Notes: generated from the sequence alone by a model not told the origin. Shown: positions 26,523 to 36,044, counted from the first letter of the stretch. The stretch is DNA of 64,000 bases from Maricaulis virginensis (GCF_027922185.1 NZ_BSFE01000006.1:1-64000); one strand, 5' to 3'. Made by a program: numbers and translations.

Positions 26523-26621
26523 TCAGCCCGCCGGCCAGAGCCGCACCAGCGCAAGCACACCCAGCACCAGCGTCGCCGCAATCGCTGCCCACAGCCAGGC
26601 CGGGCGTTCGACCTCACGCAT
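26523..26621 (-). CDS. Predicted 32-residue single-span membrane peptide
   Basis: A short frame that fills the gap between thioesterase and zapE: MREVERPAWLWAAIAATLVL, then a further hydrophobic run and RLWPAG before TGA. It has one membrane helix with Arg/Glu residues in front. The ATG overlaps the thioesterase stop by eight bases (ATGCGTGA), which favours translational coupling, and the stop is 47 bases before zapE. It may be a real small membrane protein; I cannot name a family. The main doubt is its size. Confidence 0.5.
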   Translation of the reverse strand: MREVERPAWLWAAIAATLVLGVLALVRLWPAG

Positions 26622-27042
26622 GGATCGCCTCCAGGGCCTGACGCATCTTGTCGGGCAGGCTGACCGGGCGACGGGTGTCGCGATCGACATAGACGTGGAC
26701 GAAATGCCCCTGGGCCGCCGGTTCGTCCTCGCCTTCCCGGAACAGGCCGATCTGGTAGGTCACCGAGGAATTGCCGATCCGCGCCACACGCACCCCTGCC
26801 TCCACCGTCTCCGGATAGGCCAGAGCCGCGAAATAGTTGCAGCCCGTCTCGACGACGAGACCGATAACGCGACCACCCTGGATATCCAGGCCGGCTTCCT
26901 CGATCAGGAAACAGTTCACCGCCGTGTCGAAGAAGCCGTAATAGGCCGCATTGTTGACGTGGCCATAGATGTCATTGTCGGCCCAGCGCGTCGGGATCGC
27001 CCGGACGCGCGGATAGGCGGGGCGGGCGCGTTTCTCGATCAC
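26614..27042 (-). CDS. Acyl-CoA thioesterase (4HBT/YbgC-like hot-dog)
   Basis: A 142-residue hot-dog thioesterase. IPTRWADNDIYGHVNNAAYYGFFDTAVNCFL carries the family's catalytic Asp (DNDxxGHVNN motif). Then come VETGCNYFAALAYPETVEAGVRVARIGNSSVTYQIGLF and GHFVHVYVDRDTRRPVSLP. Length and motif are typical of 4-hydroxybenzoyl-CoA thioesterase-like enzymes, which hydrolyse acyl-CoA. The start codon overlaps the alcohol dehydrogenase stop by four bases (ATGA). Confidence 0.93.
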   Translation of the reverse strand: MIEKRARPAYPRVRAIPTRWADNDIYGHVNNAAYYGFFDTAVNCFLIEEAGLDIQGGRVIGLVVETGCNYFAALAYPETVEAGVRVARIGNSSVTYQIGLFREGEDEPAAQGHFVHVYVDRDTRRPVSLPDKMRQALEAIHA

Positions 27043-28181
27043 AGCACGGCCTCGTAGCAGGCACGGGCGGCGTCCAGCGTCATCTCGCGCGGATTGTTGA
27101 CCAGCAGGCGTTGCACCTTCATCGCATCTTCGGCGAGGCGCGGCAGATCATTGTGACTGACGCCGACCTGGCTCAGCCGCGTCTCGATCTTCACGGCCTC
27201 CGCGATGCGCTCCATTTCCTCGACCAGGGCCACCGCGCCGGGATTTTTCAGGCCGATATGCGCCGACATCTCGGCATAGAGCGGATCGGCAACATCGGCA
27301 TTGTAGCGCAGCACCGGCGGCAGCATCAGCGAGTTGGAGAGGCCGTGCGGTACGTGGAAAATTCCGCCCAGCGGATAGGCCAGCGCGTGCACCGCGCCCA
27401 CGGGCGCATTGGCAAAGGCCTGCCCGGCCAGCAGGGCGCCCAGCAGCATGTCCTCGCGGGCCTGTGTGTCCTGGCCGTCTGTACAGGCGCGCTCGATCGC
27501 GCCGTGCAGCTTTTTCAGGCCGGCCAGCGCCAGCGCATCGGAAATCGGGTTCTTCTCGATCTTCGAGGTATAGGCCTCGATACAATGGACCATGGCATCG
27601 ATACCGGTCGCGGCCGTCACCGCGCGGGGCAGGCCATAGGTCAGCGCGGCATCCAGCACGGCCAGATCGGCATAGAGCGCGGGGTCGTTGACGCCCATCT
27701 TGGATGTCTCGCCCACCGTCACCACCGAGATCGGTGTCACTTCGGAGCCTGTGCCCGCCGTGGTCGGGATCAGGATCAGCGGCAGCCGGCTGCCGCGCAC
27801 CTTGTTGACGCCATACATGTCGGCAAGGGGCTGGTCCGTGCCCAGCAGAAGCGCGACCAGCTTGGCGGTGTCCATGGACGACCCGCCCCCGAAACCGATC
27901 ACCAGCTCGGCACCGAATTCGCGCGCCGCATTAACCGTGGCAAGAACCCGGTCTTCCGGCGGGTCGGCGACAACGCTGTCATCGATCGCGACGATGAGGC
28001 CTGCCTCTTCCAGTCCCGCGACGGCCGCATCGAGCAGCCCGAGATTTCGTACACCCTTGTCGGTAACCAGGAAAATCCGCTTTCGCGCACCGATCAGCGG
28101 CGCCGCGATACCGGCCAGACGACCGGCCGAGCCCGGGCCCGAATGAATGTGCGGAACGGTGCGGAAATCGAAGGATGCCAT
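27039..28181 (-). CDS. Iron-containing alcohol dehydrogenase
   Basis: A 380-residue enzyme of the iron-dependent ADH family. The N-terminal NAD-binding part has GFGGGSSMDTAKLVALL and PTTAGTGSEVTPISVV. The metal-binding residues are in TGIDAMVHCIEAYTS and VGAVHALAYPLGGIFHVPHGLSNSLMLPPVL. It oxidises a primary or secondary alcohol or reduces an aldehyde; the substrate is open. The start 28181 (MASFDFRTVPHIHSG) has GGGAG upstream and is preferred over a longer frame. It heads a minus-strand unit with thioesterase, a tiny membrane peptide and zapE. Confidence 0.93.
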   Translation of the reverse strand: MASFDFRTVPHIHSGPGSAGRLAGIAAPLIGARKRIFLVTDKGVRNLGLLDAAVAGLEEAGLIVAIDDSVVADPPEDRVLATVNAAREFGAELVIGFGGGSSMDTAKLVALLLGTDQPLADMYGVNKVRGSRLPLILIPTTAGTGSEVTPISVVTVGETSKMGVNDPALYADLAVLDAALTYGLPRAVTAATGIDAMVHCIEAYTSKIEKNPISDALALAGLKKLHGAIERACTDGQDTQAREDMLLGALLAGQAFANAPVGAVHALAYPLGGIFHVPHGLSNSLMLPPVLRYNADVADPLYAEMSAHIGLKNPGAVALVEEMERIAEAVKIETRLSQVGVSHNDLPRLAEDAMKVQRLLVNNPREMTLDAARACYEAVL

Positions 28182-28440
28182 GGCTGGCAACTCCCAGTTA
28201 CAGTTAACGGTATGCTGCAGTCGCTCACATGGTCGAGCTTCAGCACGCGCTTGGCAAGACCGGATGGTGGCCGCCGGGTGCAAGACCCTGTTTTCGCGAA
28301 ACCTTGACTACCTGTTCGAAGAAGCGGTGTGGACCTTTCCGTTCCATCCGGCGAGGCTAATTTTGAAATACTGGAGACACGCGAACGGCGTTCGTAACCT
28401 CCAGACTTGAGAACAATAATATGTGTATGGGTGTAGCAGT

Positions 28441-28827
28441 ATGACGATCAGGGTGAACCTGATTGAGAACGGGCGTTTCGCGGAAATCCTGTCCGACGGG
28501 CATGTGACGCGGCGCGAGGCCGGCTGGGCAACGGAACGGGTGCGTGAAATGGTCGAGGCTGGCGAAGTCGCCGCCATCCTCGCCGACAGTACCGATACCG
28601 AACGCCAGGTCTCTCCCCTTCTCTCCGGCGAATTGATCGAGAGCTTCCTGCTCGCAATCGGCACGAGCGTGCCGGTCGCCTATGTCTGTCCGACGCGCTG
28701 GACAGAGACCTACTTCGCGCGTGTGCGCGACCATGTCGGCGAGCTTCCCGACTCGGCCGGCTATTTCGCAGGACGCGCAGAAGCGCTGGACTGGCTGCGG
28801 GCACAGAGCTGCGCGGACGCCTGTTAA
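28441..28827 (+). CDS. Small SpoIIAA/STAS-like protein of unknown role
   Basis: A 128-residue protein: MTIRVNLIENGRFAEILSDG, a helical VTRREAGWATERVREMVEAG, a strand EVAAILADSTDTERQVSP, and an ending AGRAEALDWLRAQS. This order resembles the SpoIIAA-like/STAS fold, but the match is only by shape. The start ATG 28441 is chosen over an in-frame GTG at 28423; neither has a strong ribosome site. It faces mmsA convergently, and AT-rich sequence lies upstream. Function unknown. Confidence 0.55.
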   Translation: MTIRVNLIENGRFAEILSDGHVTRREAGWATERVREMVEAGEVAAILADSTDTERQVSPLLSGELIESFLLAIGTSVPVAYVCPTRWTETYFARVRDHVGELPDSAGYFAGRAEALDWLRAQSCADAC

Positions 28828-28854
28828 AGCGCCCGCGCAAACCCGATCAGCGGA

Positions 28855-30354
28855 TCAGTTCATCGTCGGGATGACAAAGGCCTGGTCACCGATATCGCCG
28901 GTGGGCCAGCGCTGGGTCACCGTCTTGATCTTGGTGAAGAAGCGGATGCCGTCCGTGCCGTACTGGTTGGTGTCGGTGAAGGCCGAACGCTTCCAGCCAC
29001 CGAAGGAGTGGTAGGCCACCGGCACCGGGATCGGCACATTGATGCCCACCATGCCGACCTGGACCTTCTTGGCAAACTCGCGCGCGGCCAGGCCGTTGCG
29101 GGTGAAGATCGCCACGCCATTGCCGTACTGGTGTTCAGACGGCAGGTGTGCCGCCTCGTCGAGGCTGTCGGCGCGCACGACCTGCAGCACCGGCCCGAAA
29201 ATCTCTTCCTGGTAGGACGTCATCGACGGCTTCACATGGTCGAACAGGCTCGGCCCGATGAAGAAGCCCTTTTCGTGACCCTGCAGTTCGAAGCCGCGGC
29301 CGTCGAGCAACAGCTCGGCACCCTCGTCGACACCCGTCTGGATCCATTTCTCGATCGAGGCGCGGTGGGCCGAGGAGACGACCGGACCGTAATGGGCATC
29401 GGAATCCGTCGAAATGCCAACCCGCAGCTTCGCCGCTTCCGCCTTGATACGCGCCACGAACTCGTCCGCCGTGTCCTTGCCGACCGGCACGGCAACCGGC
29501 AGCGCCATGCAGCGTTCGCCGGCCGAGCCGAAAGCGGCACCGAGGAAATCGGTGACGACCTGGTCCATGTCGGCGTCCGGCATGATGATGCCGTGGTTCT
29601 TGGCCCCGCCCATCGCCTGGAAGCGCTTGCCCTGCTCGGCGCAGGTGCGGGCGATGTAATGGGCGATGTTCGACGAACCGACGAAGGACACCGCCTTGAT
29701 GTCGTCATTGTGCAGCAGCGCGTCGACCGCGCTCTTGTCGCCATGGACGACCTGCAGCACGCCCTCGGGCAGGCCGGCCTCGATCATCAGCTCGGCCAGG
29801 CGCACCGGCACGGACGGGTCCTTCTCGGACGGCTTCAGGATCATCGCATTGCCGGTGGCCAGCGCCATGCCCATGAACCACATCGGGATCATGGCCGGGA
29901 AGTTGAACGGCGAGATGCCCGCGACCACGCCCAGCGGTTGGCGCATGGAGTAAACATCGATCCCCGTGCCGGCGCTCTCGGTGTATTCGCCCTTCATCAG
30001 GTGCGGCACGCCGCAGGCGAACTCGATCACTTCCAGACCGCGGATCAGGTCGCCCTTGGCATCCGCGATCACCTTGCCATGCTCGGAGGAGAGGAGATGG
30101 GCGAGCTCGTCCATTTCCGCTTCGACGAGCGATTTATAGGTCATCAGCACGCGGGCGCGGCGCTGCGGGTTCATCGCGGCCCACTCGATCTGTGCGGCCT
30201 TGGCGGTCTCGACAGCCTTTGCGACCTCGCCGGGTGTGGCAAACTGGACGCGCGCCTGCACCTCGCCCGTATTCGGATTGAACACGTCGCCGAACTGGCC
30301 GGACGACCCCTTGAAGGTCTTGCCGTCGATGAAGTGGTGGATTTCGCGCGTCAT
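28855..30354 (-). CDS. mmsA: Methylmalonate-semialdehyde dehydrogenase (CoA-acylating)
   Basis: A 499-residue ALDH-superfamily enzyme that turns (methyl)malonate semialdehyde into propionyl- or acetyl-CoA in valine and inositol breakdown. Features: MTREIHHFIDGKTFKGSSG, the conserved VAGISPFNFPAMIPMWF, KPSEKDPSVP, and the catalytic Cys in FGSAGERCMALPVAVPVG; the ending GGWKRSAFTDTNQYGTDGIRFFT is diagnostic for MmsA. Length is normal. It stands alone on the minus strand, divergent from the autotransporter. Confidence 0.95.
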   Translation of the reverse strand: MTREIHHFIDGKTFKGSSGQFGDVFNPNTGEVQARVQFATPGEVAKAVETAKAAQIEWAAMNPQRRARVLMTYKSLVEAEMDELAHLLSSEHGKVIADAKGDLIRGLEVIEFACGVPHLMKGEYTESAGTGIDVYSMRQPLGVVAGISPFNFPAMIPMWFMGMALATGNAMILKPSEKDPSVPVRLAELMIEAGLPEGVLQVVHGDKSAVDALLHNDDIKAVSFVGSSNIAHYIARTCAEQGKRFQAMGGAKNHGIIMPDADMDQVVTDFLGAAFGSAGERCMALPVAVPVGKDTADEFVARIKAEAAKLRVGISTDSDAHYGPVVSSAHRASIEKWIQTGVDEGAELLLDGRGFELQGHEKGFFIGPSLFDHVKPSMTSYQEEIFGPVLQVVRADSLDEAAHLPSEHQYGNGVAIFTRNGLAAREFAKKVQVGMVGINVPIPVPVAYHSFGGWKRSAFTDTNQYGTDGIRFFTKIKTVTQRWPTGDIGDQAFVIPTMN

Positions 30355-30477
30355 GATCTCACTCCCGATGGATGAATGCCGGGCGGTCTGCCGCCGTCCG
30401 TTCTGGCGCTGACTTAGTATGTGCAGGCGGGCGTGTCGAGGCAGGCACGCGCCGACGGCTGCGTGCGCACAGGCTGG

Positions 30478-30505
30478 TTGCGTTTCGCGTCCGGTTTTCT
30501 AATCT
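30478..30505 (+). promoter_or_regulatory. Putative promoter of the autotransporter gene
   Basis: TTGCGT (30478-30483) and TAATCT (30500-30505) with a 16-base spacer lie about 50 bases upstream of the ATG at 30555. Picked by eye as the best match in the 200-base gap. Confidence 0.45.
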
Positions 30506-30554
30506 GCGCGGCGACGCGCAAGCCACGCGGAATCAACCTGAGGGGATACATATC

Positions 30555-33500
30555 ATGACAGAACCGAGCACCCGGTCCTGGCGGTCGCTGATGACCTCCA
30601 CCGCCTCTGCTGTAGCACTCGCCACCGCCTGCGCGGCAATTGCGGTCGCCCCGGCCAGCGCCATTCCCTATCGCGACGATGTCGGCGACGAAGGCTCGCA
30701 GGACTTCGCCATCGGCTGGGACGGGGTGGTCCAGATCTATCTCTGGGACCAGAATTCCGGTTCGGTCTTCTTCAACTGTACCGGCTCGCTGGTGAATGCG
30801 CGCACCGTGCTGACCGCTGCCCACTGCTTCAACGACCTGAGTTCGGAAGCCTACGGGTTCGGCGGAAGTTTTGTGCCGATCGTCGCCTACGGCCCGGACA
30901 CGTTCGACGCCCTGAACAACTGGCTCGGCACCGGCACCCAGTTCATCGACAATCTCAACGGCCTGACCTTCGCTGTCGACACGATCGTGCATCCGGACGG
31001 CGCCGTTGACGGGTTCGGTTTCCCGGCGTCCGACGTGGCGATGCTGGCCCTGCTGGACCCGCTCTACACCCTGCCGACCTATGGCATGCTGTTCAGCCCG
31101 ATCCCCAACGAGGTCATGGAGGAGGGCGTGCTGGTCAACCAGATCGGCTACGGCACCTTCCACCCCGGCTCCACAGGTGCAGGCAGCATCAATGGCAAGC
31201 GCCGCGCCGGGGAGAACATGCTCGGCCTGCTCGCCTCGCAGAGTGATTTCTTCCAGGCCCTGGCCCAGAATGGCGCTGCCGGCGACCCCTCTGTCGCGGG
31301 CAATCAGCTCCTCTACTGGACCGATTTCGATCTGCCCGGACGTACCGGCGAGTGTACGCGGGGCCCGGATCCGATCTTCAACTATGGCGGCTCCATCACC
31401 TGTACCGACTGGGACGGCTTCTCCGGCGTGATCCTGGACGGCGACACCGTTCTCCTGCCCGGCCCGAGCATCGACTATTTCCCCGGCGGTGCGCTCGACA
31501 ATGAAGTCGGCACAGGCGGCGGCGATTCCGGCGGCCCGCTGATGGCGATGAACATCTTCGGCAATCCGCTCATCCTCGGCGTGCTGTCCGGCGGCTTCCT
31601 GCCCGGCTTCTTCAGTGCTTCGGGCCAGACCTATGGCGATGTGAGCTACTATAACCCGCTGTTCTCGGTGCATGACTTCATTTCCGAGAACAATCCCTAC
31701 AAATACGTCTCCGCCGTGGGCGGCGACGGCGTGTGGAGCGATCCGGGCCACTGGGTCCAGACGCTCGACCCGAACTATTTCGTCTATCGCGACGGCGAGA
31801 TCGTGAACGGTCTGCCCGGTACGCCGGAAGAGGGCGTCGGCGGCACCCGGCCCATCTGGGGCGATGTCATCGACACGGATATCGGCGAATATGATGGCGG
31901 CGACGACGCCACCGGTACGGGGATGCCCGAGAACTGGAGCTTCCTCGACATGATGGCCAGCGGACGCGTCGCCGATGCGTTCAACATGCTCGGCTGGCGT
32001 GATGCCGACGGCAATCCCTTCAATGCCGGCATCAATGCCAACGGTCCGCTCACCGGCCCGGGCTCGACCGGCTTCGTGCCGGACAATTTCTACGGCATTA
32101 TCGGTACGGAGTTCGACAATCCGGCCCAGTTCTTCGAGGTCACGCTCGATGCGGCCGGCACCACGACCCTCGACATGAATGTCGAGATCGACAAGCTGAC
32201 CATCCGCGGCAGCGGTGCGGCGCTTGATATCGCCGACGGTTACCAGATGTTCTCGCTGATCAATACCGAGGTCTTTGCCGGCTGGCTGAATGTCGACGGT
32301 CACCTCCTGTCGCGCGAGCTCGTCCTGTGGGGCGGCCAGCTGACCGGCACCGGCCTGGTCACCCTGTTCGAGCCGAACCTGCTGCAGGGCAATCTCACCT
32401 TCCAGCGCGGCACGCTGTTCAACATTGCCGGCACGATCAATCCGGGCGCGGTCGGCGATACCGGCACGCTGAGCATTGCCGGTGACTATGTGCAGTCCTC
32501 GGCGGGCCTGCTGGTGATCGAATACGATGCCAACAATACCGACCTGCTGCGCGTCAGCGGCGATGCCTCGCTCGCCGGCGGTCTCGGCTTCGTCCCGCTG
32601 GGCGGCGATCTTCCCCGCTACGGCGATGGCGGCACCTTCCTGTCGGTGATCGGCACGACGATCGGCGAATTCCAGGCGATCGACCTGCCCGGCGTGCTGC
32701 GTCCGGTGGTGACCTATTCCAACGGCCAGGCCAGCTTCTCGCTCGAGGCCCAGGACTTCTTCACCCAGACCACCTTCACCAACCACTTCCAGGCCAATCT
32801 GGCGGCAGCGCTCGATGACGCCCGTGACACGGATTATGACGCGCTGGCCGACCTTTACGGCCCGCTCGACCTTCTCAGCGGCAGCACGCTGAGCAGCGCC
32901 TTCGACTCGCTGGCACCTTACGAGGCCGTGATGTTCGACCGCACGGCCCGCACCCATGTCGGAGCGCTGAACGCGGCCCTGATGGGTCAGCTGGGCGGGC
33001 AGTTCGGCGGTACGGCCGGTGAACTGAACACAGCCCTAAACGCAGCCGAGCGCCAGATCAACGGCTTTGCCGACACGCAGTCACTCGGCGGCGCCAAATC
33101 GCTCTTCCGGCGCGTGCTGGGCGTCGGGGAAGGCGGCGCGGACCGCGAAAGCGGGGTTCGTTTCTTCGGCGATATCGGTCTGCTGCACGGCACGGCCGAA
33201 CTCATCTACGGCACGGGCGAAGCCGATCTCAATGGTCACTTCACCCTGCTCGGTGTGGAAGCGGCGCTGGGCTCCGGCTGGTCGGCCGGCCTCGCCCTGG
33301 GTCTGGCAAACAGCGAGTCGGACGCGCCCGACACGCTGGGCCGGATCCGCACGGATGCCGAAACAGCACAGATCTCGGCCTTTGCCAGCTATCGCGGCGA
33401 GCGCATGTCGCTCACCGGCTTCCTGAATACCGCCGAGATCGAGAACGACGCTATCCGCGCCGTCAATCTGGGCGGCATGGGCACCGGTTCGACGGCCCAG

Positions 33501-33986
33501 AACGATGCGTCCAGCACCGGCGGCGGCATCACGTTCGAGTATGATCTCTCCGGCGCGGATGCCGGAATGCGGATCATCCCGACGGCCAGCCTGGAATACG
33601 CGTCCTTCGACTTCGACGCCTTCACCACCCAGGCCGGCGCCGCCAGCCTCAATGTCGCCGCACGCGATACCGACAGCCTTATCGCCCGTCTCGGCACGGC
33701 CTTCGTGATGAGCGCCTCGAACTGGCGCCCCATCGCCTATCTCGGTGTGGCCCAGGAACTGGGTGATGGCAGCGAGTACTACAGCGCAGCCTTCACCAGC
33801 GCGCCGTCGGTCAGCTTCGGCACTGCCGGCGATATCTCGCTCGACACGTTCTGGATCGAGGCGAGCTTCGGCGTCGAGCACGAATTCGACAATGGCTCGA
33901 CGCTCGCCCTTGCCTACCGGACCGAAATGAATCGCGACTATCTGGACGTCCAGGGCGCGACGCTCTCCTACTCCATGCCGTTCTGA
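30555..33986 (+). CDS. Autotransporter with a trypsin-like serine protease passenger
   Basis: A 1143-residue type V secreted protein. Signal peptide to about residue 36 (APASA). An S1 protease domain follows with the full triad: H90 in LTAAHC, D160 in SDVAML, S325 in GGDSGGP; the insert between D and S is longer than usual. Residues about 440-800 are a beta-helical passenger (GDGVWSDPGHWVQ and autotransporter-type GTLSIAGDYVQSSAGLLVIEYDA). The C-terminal barrel covers about 870-1143 and ends in F (LSYSMPF), as outer-membrane porins do. The start 30555 has GAGGGG nearby; the frame extends upstream without a likely start. It is followed by a strong terminator, so monocistronic. Confidence 0.93.
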   Translation: MTEPSTRSWRSLMTSTASAVALATACAAIAVAPASAIPYRDDVGDEGSQDFAIGWDGVVQIYLWDQNSGSVFFNCTGSLVNARTVLTAAHCFNDLSSEAYGFGGSFVPIVAYGPDTFDALNNWLGTGTQFIDNLNGLTFAVDTIVHPDGAVDGFGFPASDVAMLALLDPLYTLPTYGMLFSPIPNEVMEEGVLVNQIGYGTFHPGSTGAGSINGKRRAGENMLGLLASQSDFFQALAQNGAAGDPSVAGNQLLYWTDFDLPGRTGECTRGPDPIFNYGGSITCTDWDGFSGVILDGDTVLLPGPSIDYFPGGALDNEVGTGGGDSGGPLMAMNIFGNPLILGVLSGGFLPGFFSASGQTYGDVSYYNPLFSVHDFISENNPYKYVSAVGGDGVWSDPGHWVQTLDPNYFVYRDGEIVNGLPGTPEEGVGGTRPIWGDVIDTDIGEYDGGDDATGTGMPENWSFLDMMASGRVADAFNMLGWRDADGNPFNAGINANGPLTGPGSTGFVPDNFYGIIGTEFDNPAQFFEVTLDAAGTTTLDMNVEIDKLTIRGSGAALDIADGYQMFSLINTEVFAGWLNVDGHLLSRELVLWGGQLTGTGLVTLFEPNLLQGNLTFQRGTLFNIAGTINPGAVGDTGTLSIAGDYVQSSAGLLVIEYDANNTDLLRVSGDASLAGGLGFVPLGGDLPRYGDGGTFLSVIGTTIGEFQAIDLPGVLRPVVTYSNGQASFSLEAQDFFTQTTFTNHFQANLAAALDDARDTDYDALADLYGPLDLLSGSTLSSAFDSLAPYEAVMFDRTARTHVGALNAALMGQLGGQFGGTAGELNTALNAAERQINGFADTQSLGGAKSLFRRVLGVGEGGADRESGVRFFGDIGLLHGTAELIYGTGEADLNGHFTLLGVEAALGSGWSAGLALGLANSESDAPDTLGRIRTDAETAQISAFASYRGERMSLTGFLNTAEIENDAIRAVNLGGMGTGSTAQNDASSTGGGITFEYDLSGADAGMRIIPTASLEYASFDFDAFTTQAGAASLNVAARDTDSLIARLGTAFVMSASNWRPIAYLGVAQELGDGSEYYSAAFTSAPSVSFGTAGDISLDTFWIEASFGVEHEFDNGSTLALAYRTEMNRDYLDVQGATLSYSMPF

Positions 33987-34010
33987 TCCGTTCAGTCCGG
34001 CACAGATTGT

Positions 34011-34042
34011 CCCCGGTCTTCTCTCGAAGGCCGGGGATTTTT
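34011..34042 (+). terminator. Intrinsic terminator of the autotransporter gene
   Basis: CCCCGGTCTT (34011-34020) pairs with AAGGCCGGGG (34027-34036, one mismatch) around CTCTCG, followed by ATTTTT (34037-34042). It starts 25 bases after the stop codon. Confidence 0.88.
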
Positions 34043-34125
34043 CTGTCTGCTGCATGCGCACCACGCGACGGACTCGCGCACCTGGCGGCGTTAGCAATCC
34101 GGATGTCCCACCGGAGAACGCGCCC

Positions 34126-34896
34126 TTGCCCCCCATAGCCCGCTTCGCCCCGCTCGCCCTGATCGTGCTCGCCGCCTGTGCATCGGCGGATCGTCCGCCG
34201 CACGGCGGGCCGATGAGCGGGGGGCCGGGCGGCCAGGCTGGCGGCGGGCGCGATGGCGGGTTTACCCAGGCCGCGCGCCTGGTCGATGAGGGCCGCTACG
34301 CCGACGCCCTGCCGGTCTTGCGCTGTGTCGCCTCCCGCGGCGAAGGGTTCGAGATCGCCGAGTATCTGGCCGGCTACAGCGCCTTCCGGCTCGCCCGGTC
34401 GGAGGAAACGCCTGCCGTATTGCGCGACGATCTCCTGACCGAAGGCTTCGAGCGGATGACCGCCGCGGCCCAGGCGGGTTGGCCTGCGGCGCAGGCCGGC
34501 CTGGCAGAGGCCTTGTTCGAGATCGCAAACGAGGACGCCCTTGCCGAAGCCGCCTACTGGGCAGCCGTCTATCGCAACAATCCGCGTGAACGCGTCTACG
34601 GCATCGACCGGCTGGATGATGCTGTCGAGACCAGCCTGGCCGAACATCTCGGCGACACAGCGATCAGCGCCTCGGAACAACGCGCTGCAGGTTTCACGAT
34701 CATTCCGCTGGCGGGACACGAGACAGGCGCGGAATGCGCGCGTTTTCTGCGCACCGGTAGCGAGAACGGACAGCGCGGCGATGGCAGCCGGCGCGGACGC
34801 GGCGGTCCGCGTCAGGACGGGGGACAAGGTGGGGGGCCCGGTGGCGGGCGCGGCGGCTGGGCCGAGCCGGATGACCGCGCGATTCACACACGCTGA
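34126..34896 (+). CDS. Gly-rich lipoprotein with a helical-repeat core
   Basis: A 256-residue protein with a lipoprotein signal LALIVLAAC (lipobox LAAC) near the start, then a Gly-rich segment (GGPMSGGPGGQAGGG), a helical core (QAARLVDEGRYADALPVLRCVASRGEG and AAQAGWPAAQAGLAEALFEIANE, resembling Sel1/TPR repeats), and a Gly/Arg-rich tail. The TTG at 34126 (reads LPPIARFAPL) has GGAG upstream and gives a proper signal; an ATG at 34054 would add 24 residues before it. Outer membrane or periplasmic. Role unknown. Confidence 0.6.
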   Translation: MPPIARFAPLALIVLAACASADRPPHGGPMSGGPGGQAGGGRDGGFTQAARLVDEGRYADALPVLRCVASRGEGFEIAEYLAGYSAFRLARSEETPAVLRDDLLTEGFERMTAAAQAGWPAAQAGLAEALFEIANEDALAEAAYWAAVYRNNPRERVYGIDRLDDAVETSLAEHLGDTAISASEQRAAGFTIIPLAGHETGAECARFLRTGSENGQRGDGSRRGRGGPRQDGGQGGGPGGGRGGWAEPDDRAIHTR

Positions 34897-34917
34897 CGTC
34901 CGGCCTTCGGTCGGGCC

Positions 34918-35265
34918 TCAGGACGCTTCCATCAGCGCGGCTGCTGCAGCCGCCTCTTCGTCGGTCCCGGTCAGTTCGGGACGGCCGTGACAGCACTCGT
35001 CGACAAAGTAGCGCACCAGGCGGCGCGTGCCTTCCGGGTTCAGCGAGTAGAGCATGAAACGGGAGCGGCGCTCGGCCTTGATCAGGCCGGCACGTTCCAG
35101 CGTTTGCAGATGGCCGGTCATGGTCGAGGGCGGAATGTCGAAGCCATGCGCCAGTTCGCCCGCAGACGCGCGCTGCGGCGCCTGATCGCACAGGGTGCGG
35201 AACAGCGCCAGGCGGACGGGATGGGACAGGGCGGCAAAGCCGGAAACAGCGTCACGAGCGGTCAT
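34918..35265 (-). CDS. ArsR-family transcriptional regulator
   Basis: A 115-residue winged-helix repressor of the ArsR type. FAALSHPVRLALFRTLCD, RASAGELAHGFDIPPSTMTGHLQTLERAGLIKAERRSRFMLYSLN is the classical DNA-binding pattern. A Cys pair in VDECCHGRPEL near the C-terminus could bind a metal(loid), though the usual ELCVCDL site on the recognition helix is missing. The start 35265 (MTARDAV) is preferred over an ATG 36 bases upstream. No metal-resistance genes lie next to it; its target is unclear. Confidence 0.88.
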   Translation of the reverse strand: MTARDAVSGFAALSHPVRLALFRTLCDQAPQRASAGELAHGFDIPPSTMTGHLQTLERAGLIKAERRSRFMLYSLNPEGTRRLVRYFVDECCHGRPELTGTDEEAAAAAALMEAS

Positions 35266-35385
35266 GCGGAACGGGTTAGACCGCGTCCGTGACCGCTGCA
35301 TTCAGGTTCGATGAAAGTTTTGCGACAACGCATATCAACGTCCGGGCGAAATTTCGCCCGCCCGGAAGACCGTTGAATTCACCTG

Positions 35386-36033
35386 TCAGCGTGCGGGGCG
35401 CGGACGCAGGATCCGGTCGAACAGGCCGGCCAGCGGGAAGCGGCTGACCCCGCGGGCGCGCCGGTGCGGCTGGCCCGCGGCCGACAGGGATTTCATCGTG
35501 CGCGCATTGTCGACCGGCATGGCCTTGCGGAACACGGCTGCATCGCCGCAGCGGCGCTCCTGCAGCACCCAGGCCTCGTCCATGGCCAGCGCATCGGCGA
35601 GACGGGCACCGGCGCCACGCTCAGCCCCGACGAGGATCAGCACACCGCCCTGGCGCATCGAGGAGGACACGTGACGCCAGTTGGCGGCCATCGCCGGGAA
35701 GCCGGTCTCGGCGCCGAAAATGGCGACATCGATCGGGCGCTCCCCGGCGTCCGTGCGGGCCGCGAGGCCGCCACGCAGGGCATCGGCGGAAATGCCGCGG
35801 CGTTCGCAGACCGCCTGCAGGGACTCAATGGCAGCGACCGGCGCCACGATTTCGTGCCGCGCCCCGCGCTGCAGGCAGACCGCACCCAGATCGCTTGCAC
35901 CGATCTGGATCGTCCGGTCACCCGGCTTGACCACCATGGCGAGATAGTCGGCCGTCACATCGTCCTGGATGCGGGCGCGGCGCGTGCCCAGCTTGCGCAT
36001 CTTGCCGGCGGGCAGGGTCAGGGTTGCGGTCAT
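35386..36033 (-). CDS. Putative class I methyltransferase-like protein
   Basis: A 215-residue protein. KPGDRTIQIGASDLGAVCL could be a SAM-binding glycine loop (motif I-like), followed by EIVAPVAAIESLQAVCERRGI, DVAIFGAETGFPAMAANW and SSSMRQGGVLILVGAE, the strand-helix order of a class I methyltransferase. No family could be assigned with confidence and motif I is imperfect. The C-terminus is basic (PHRRARG, RILRPRPAR). It is divergent from the acyltransferase gene, with two CtrA-like boxes between them. Confidence 0.45.
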   Translation of the reverse strand: MTATLTLPAGKMRKLGTRRARIQDDVTADYLAMVVKPGDRTIQIGASDLGAVCLQRGARHEIVAPVAAIESLQAVCERRGISADALRGGLAARTDAGERPIDVAIFGAETGFPAMAANWRHVSSSMRQGGVLILVGAERGAGARLADALAMDEAWVLQERRCGDAAVFRKAMPVDNARTMKSLSAAGQPHRRARGVSRFPLAGLFDRILRPRPAR

Positions 36034-36044
36034 GGCGTGTCCCG

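Noticed and set aside
28147..28410. 87-codon frame on the + strand upstream of the STAS-like gene
   Set aside because: It overlaps the start of the alcohol dehydrogenase gene, has no ribosome site and matches no family.
30414..32957. Open frame of 847 codons on the - strand opposite the autotransporter
   Set aside because: The + strand protein has a signal peptide, a complete serine-protease triad and a barrel; the other frame has no recognisable features.
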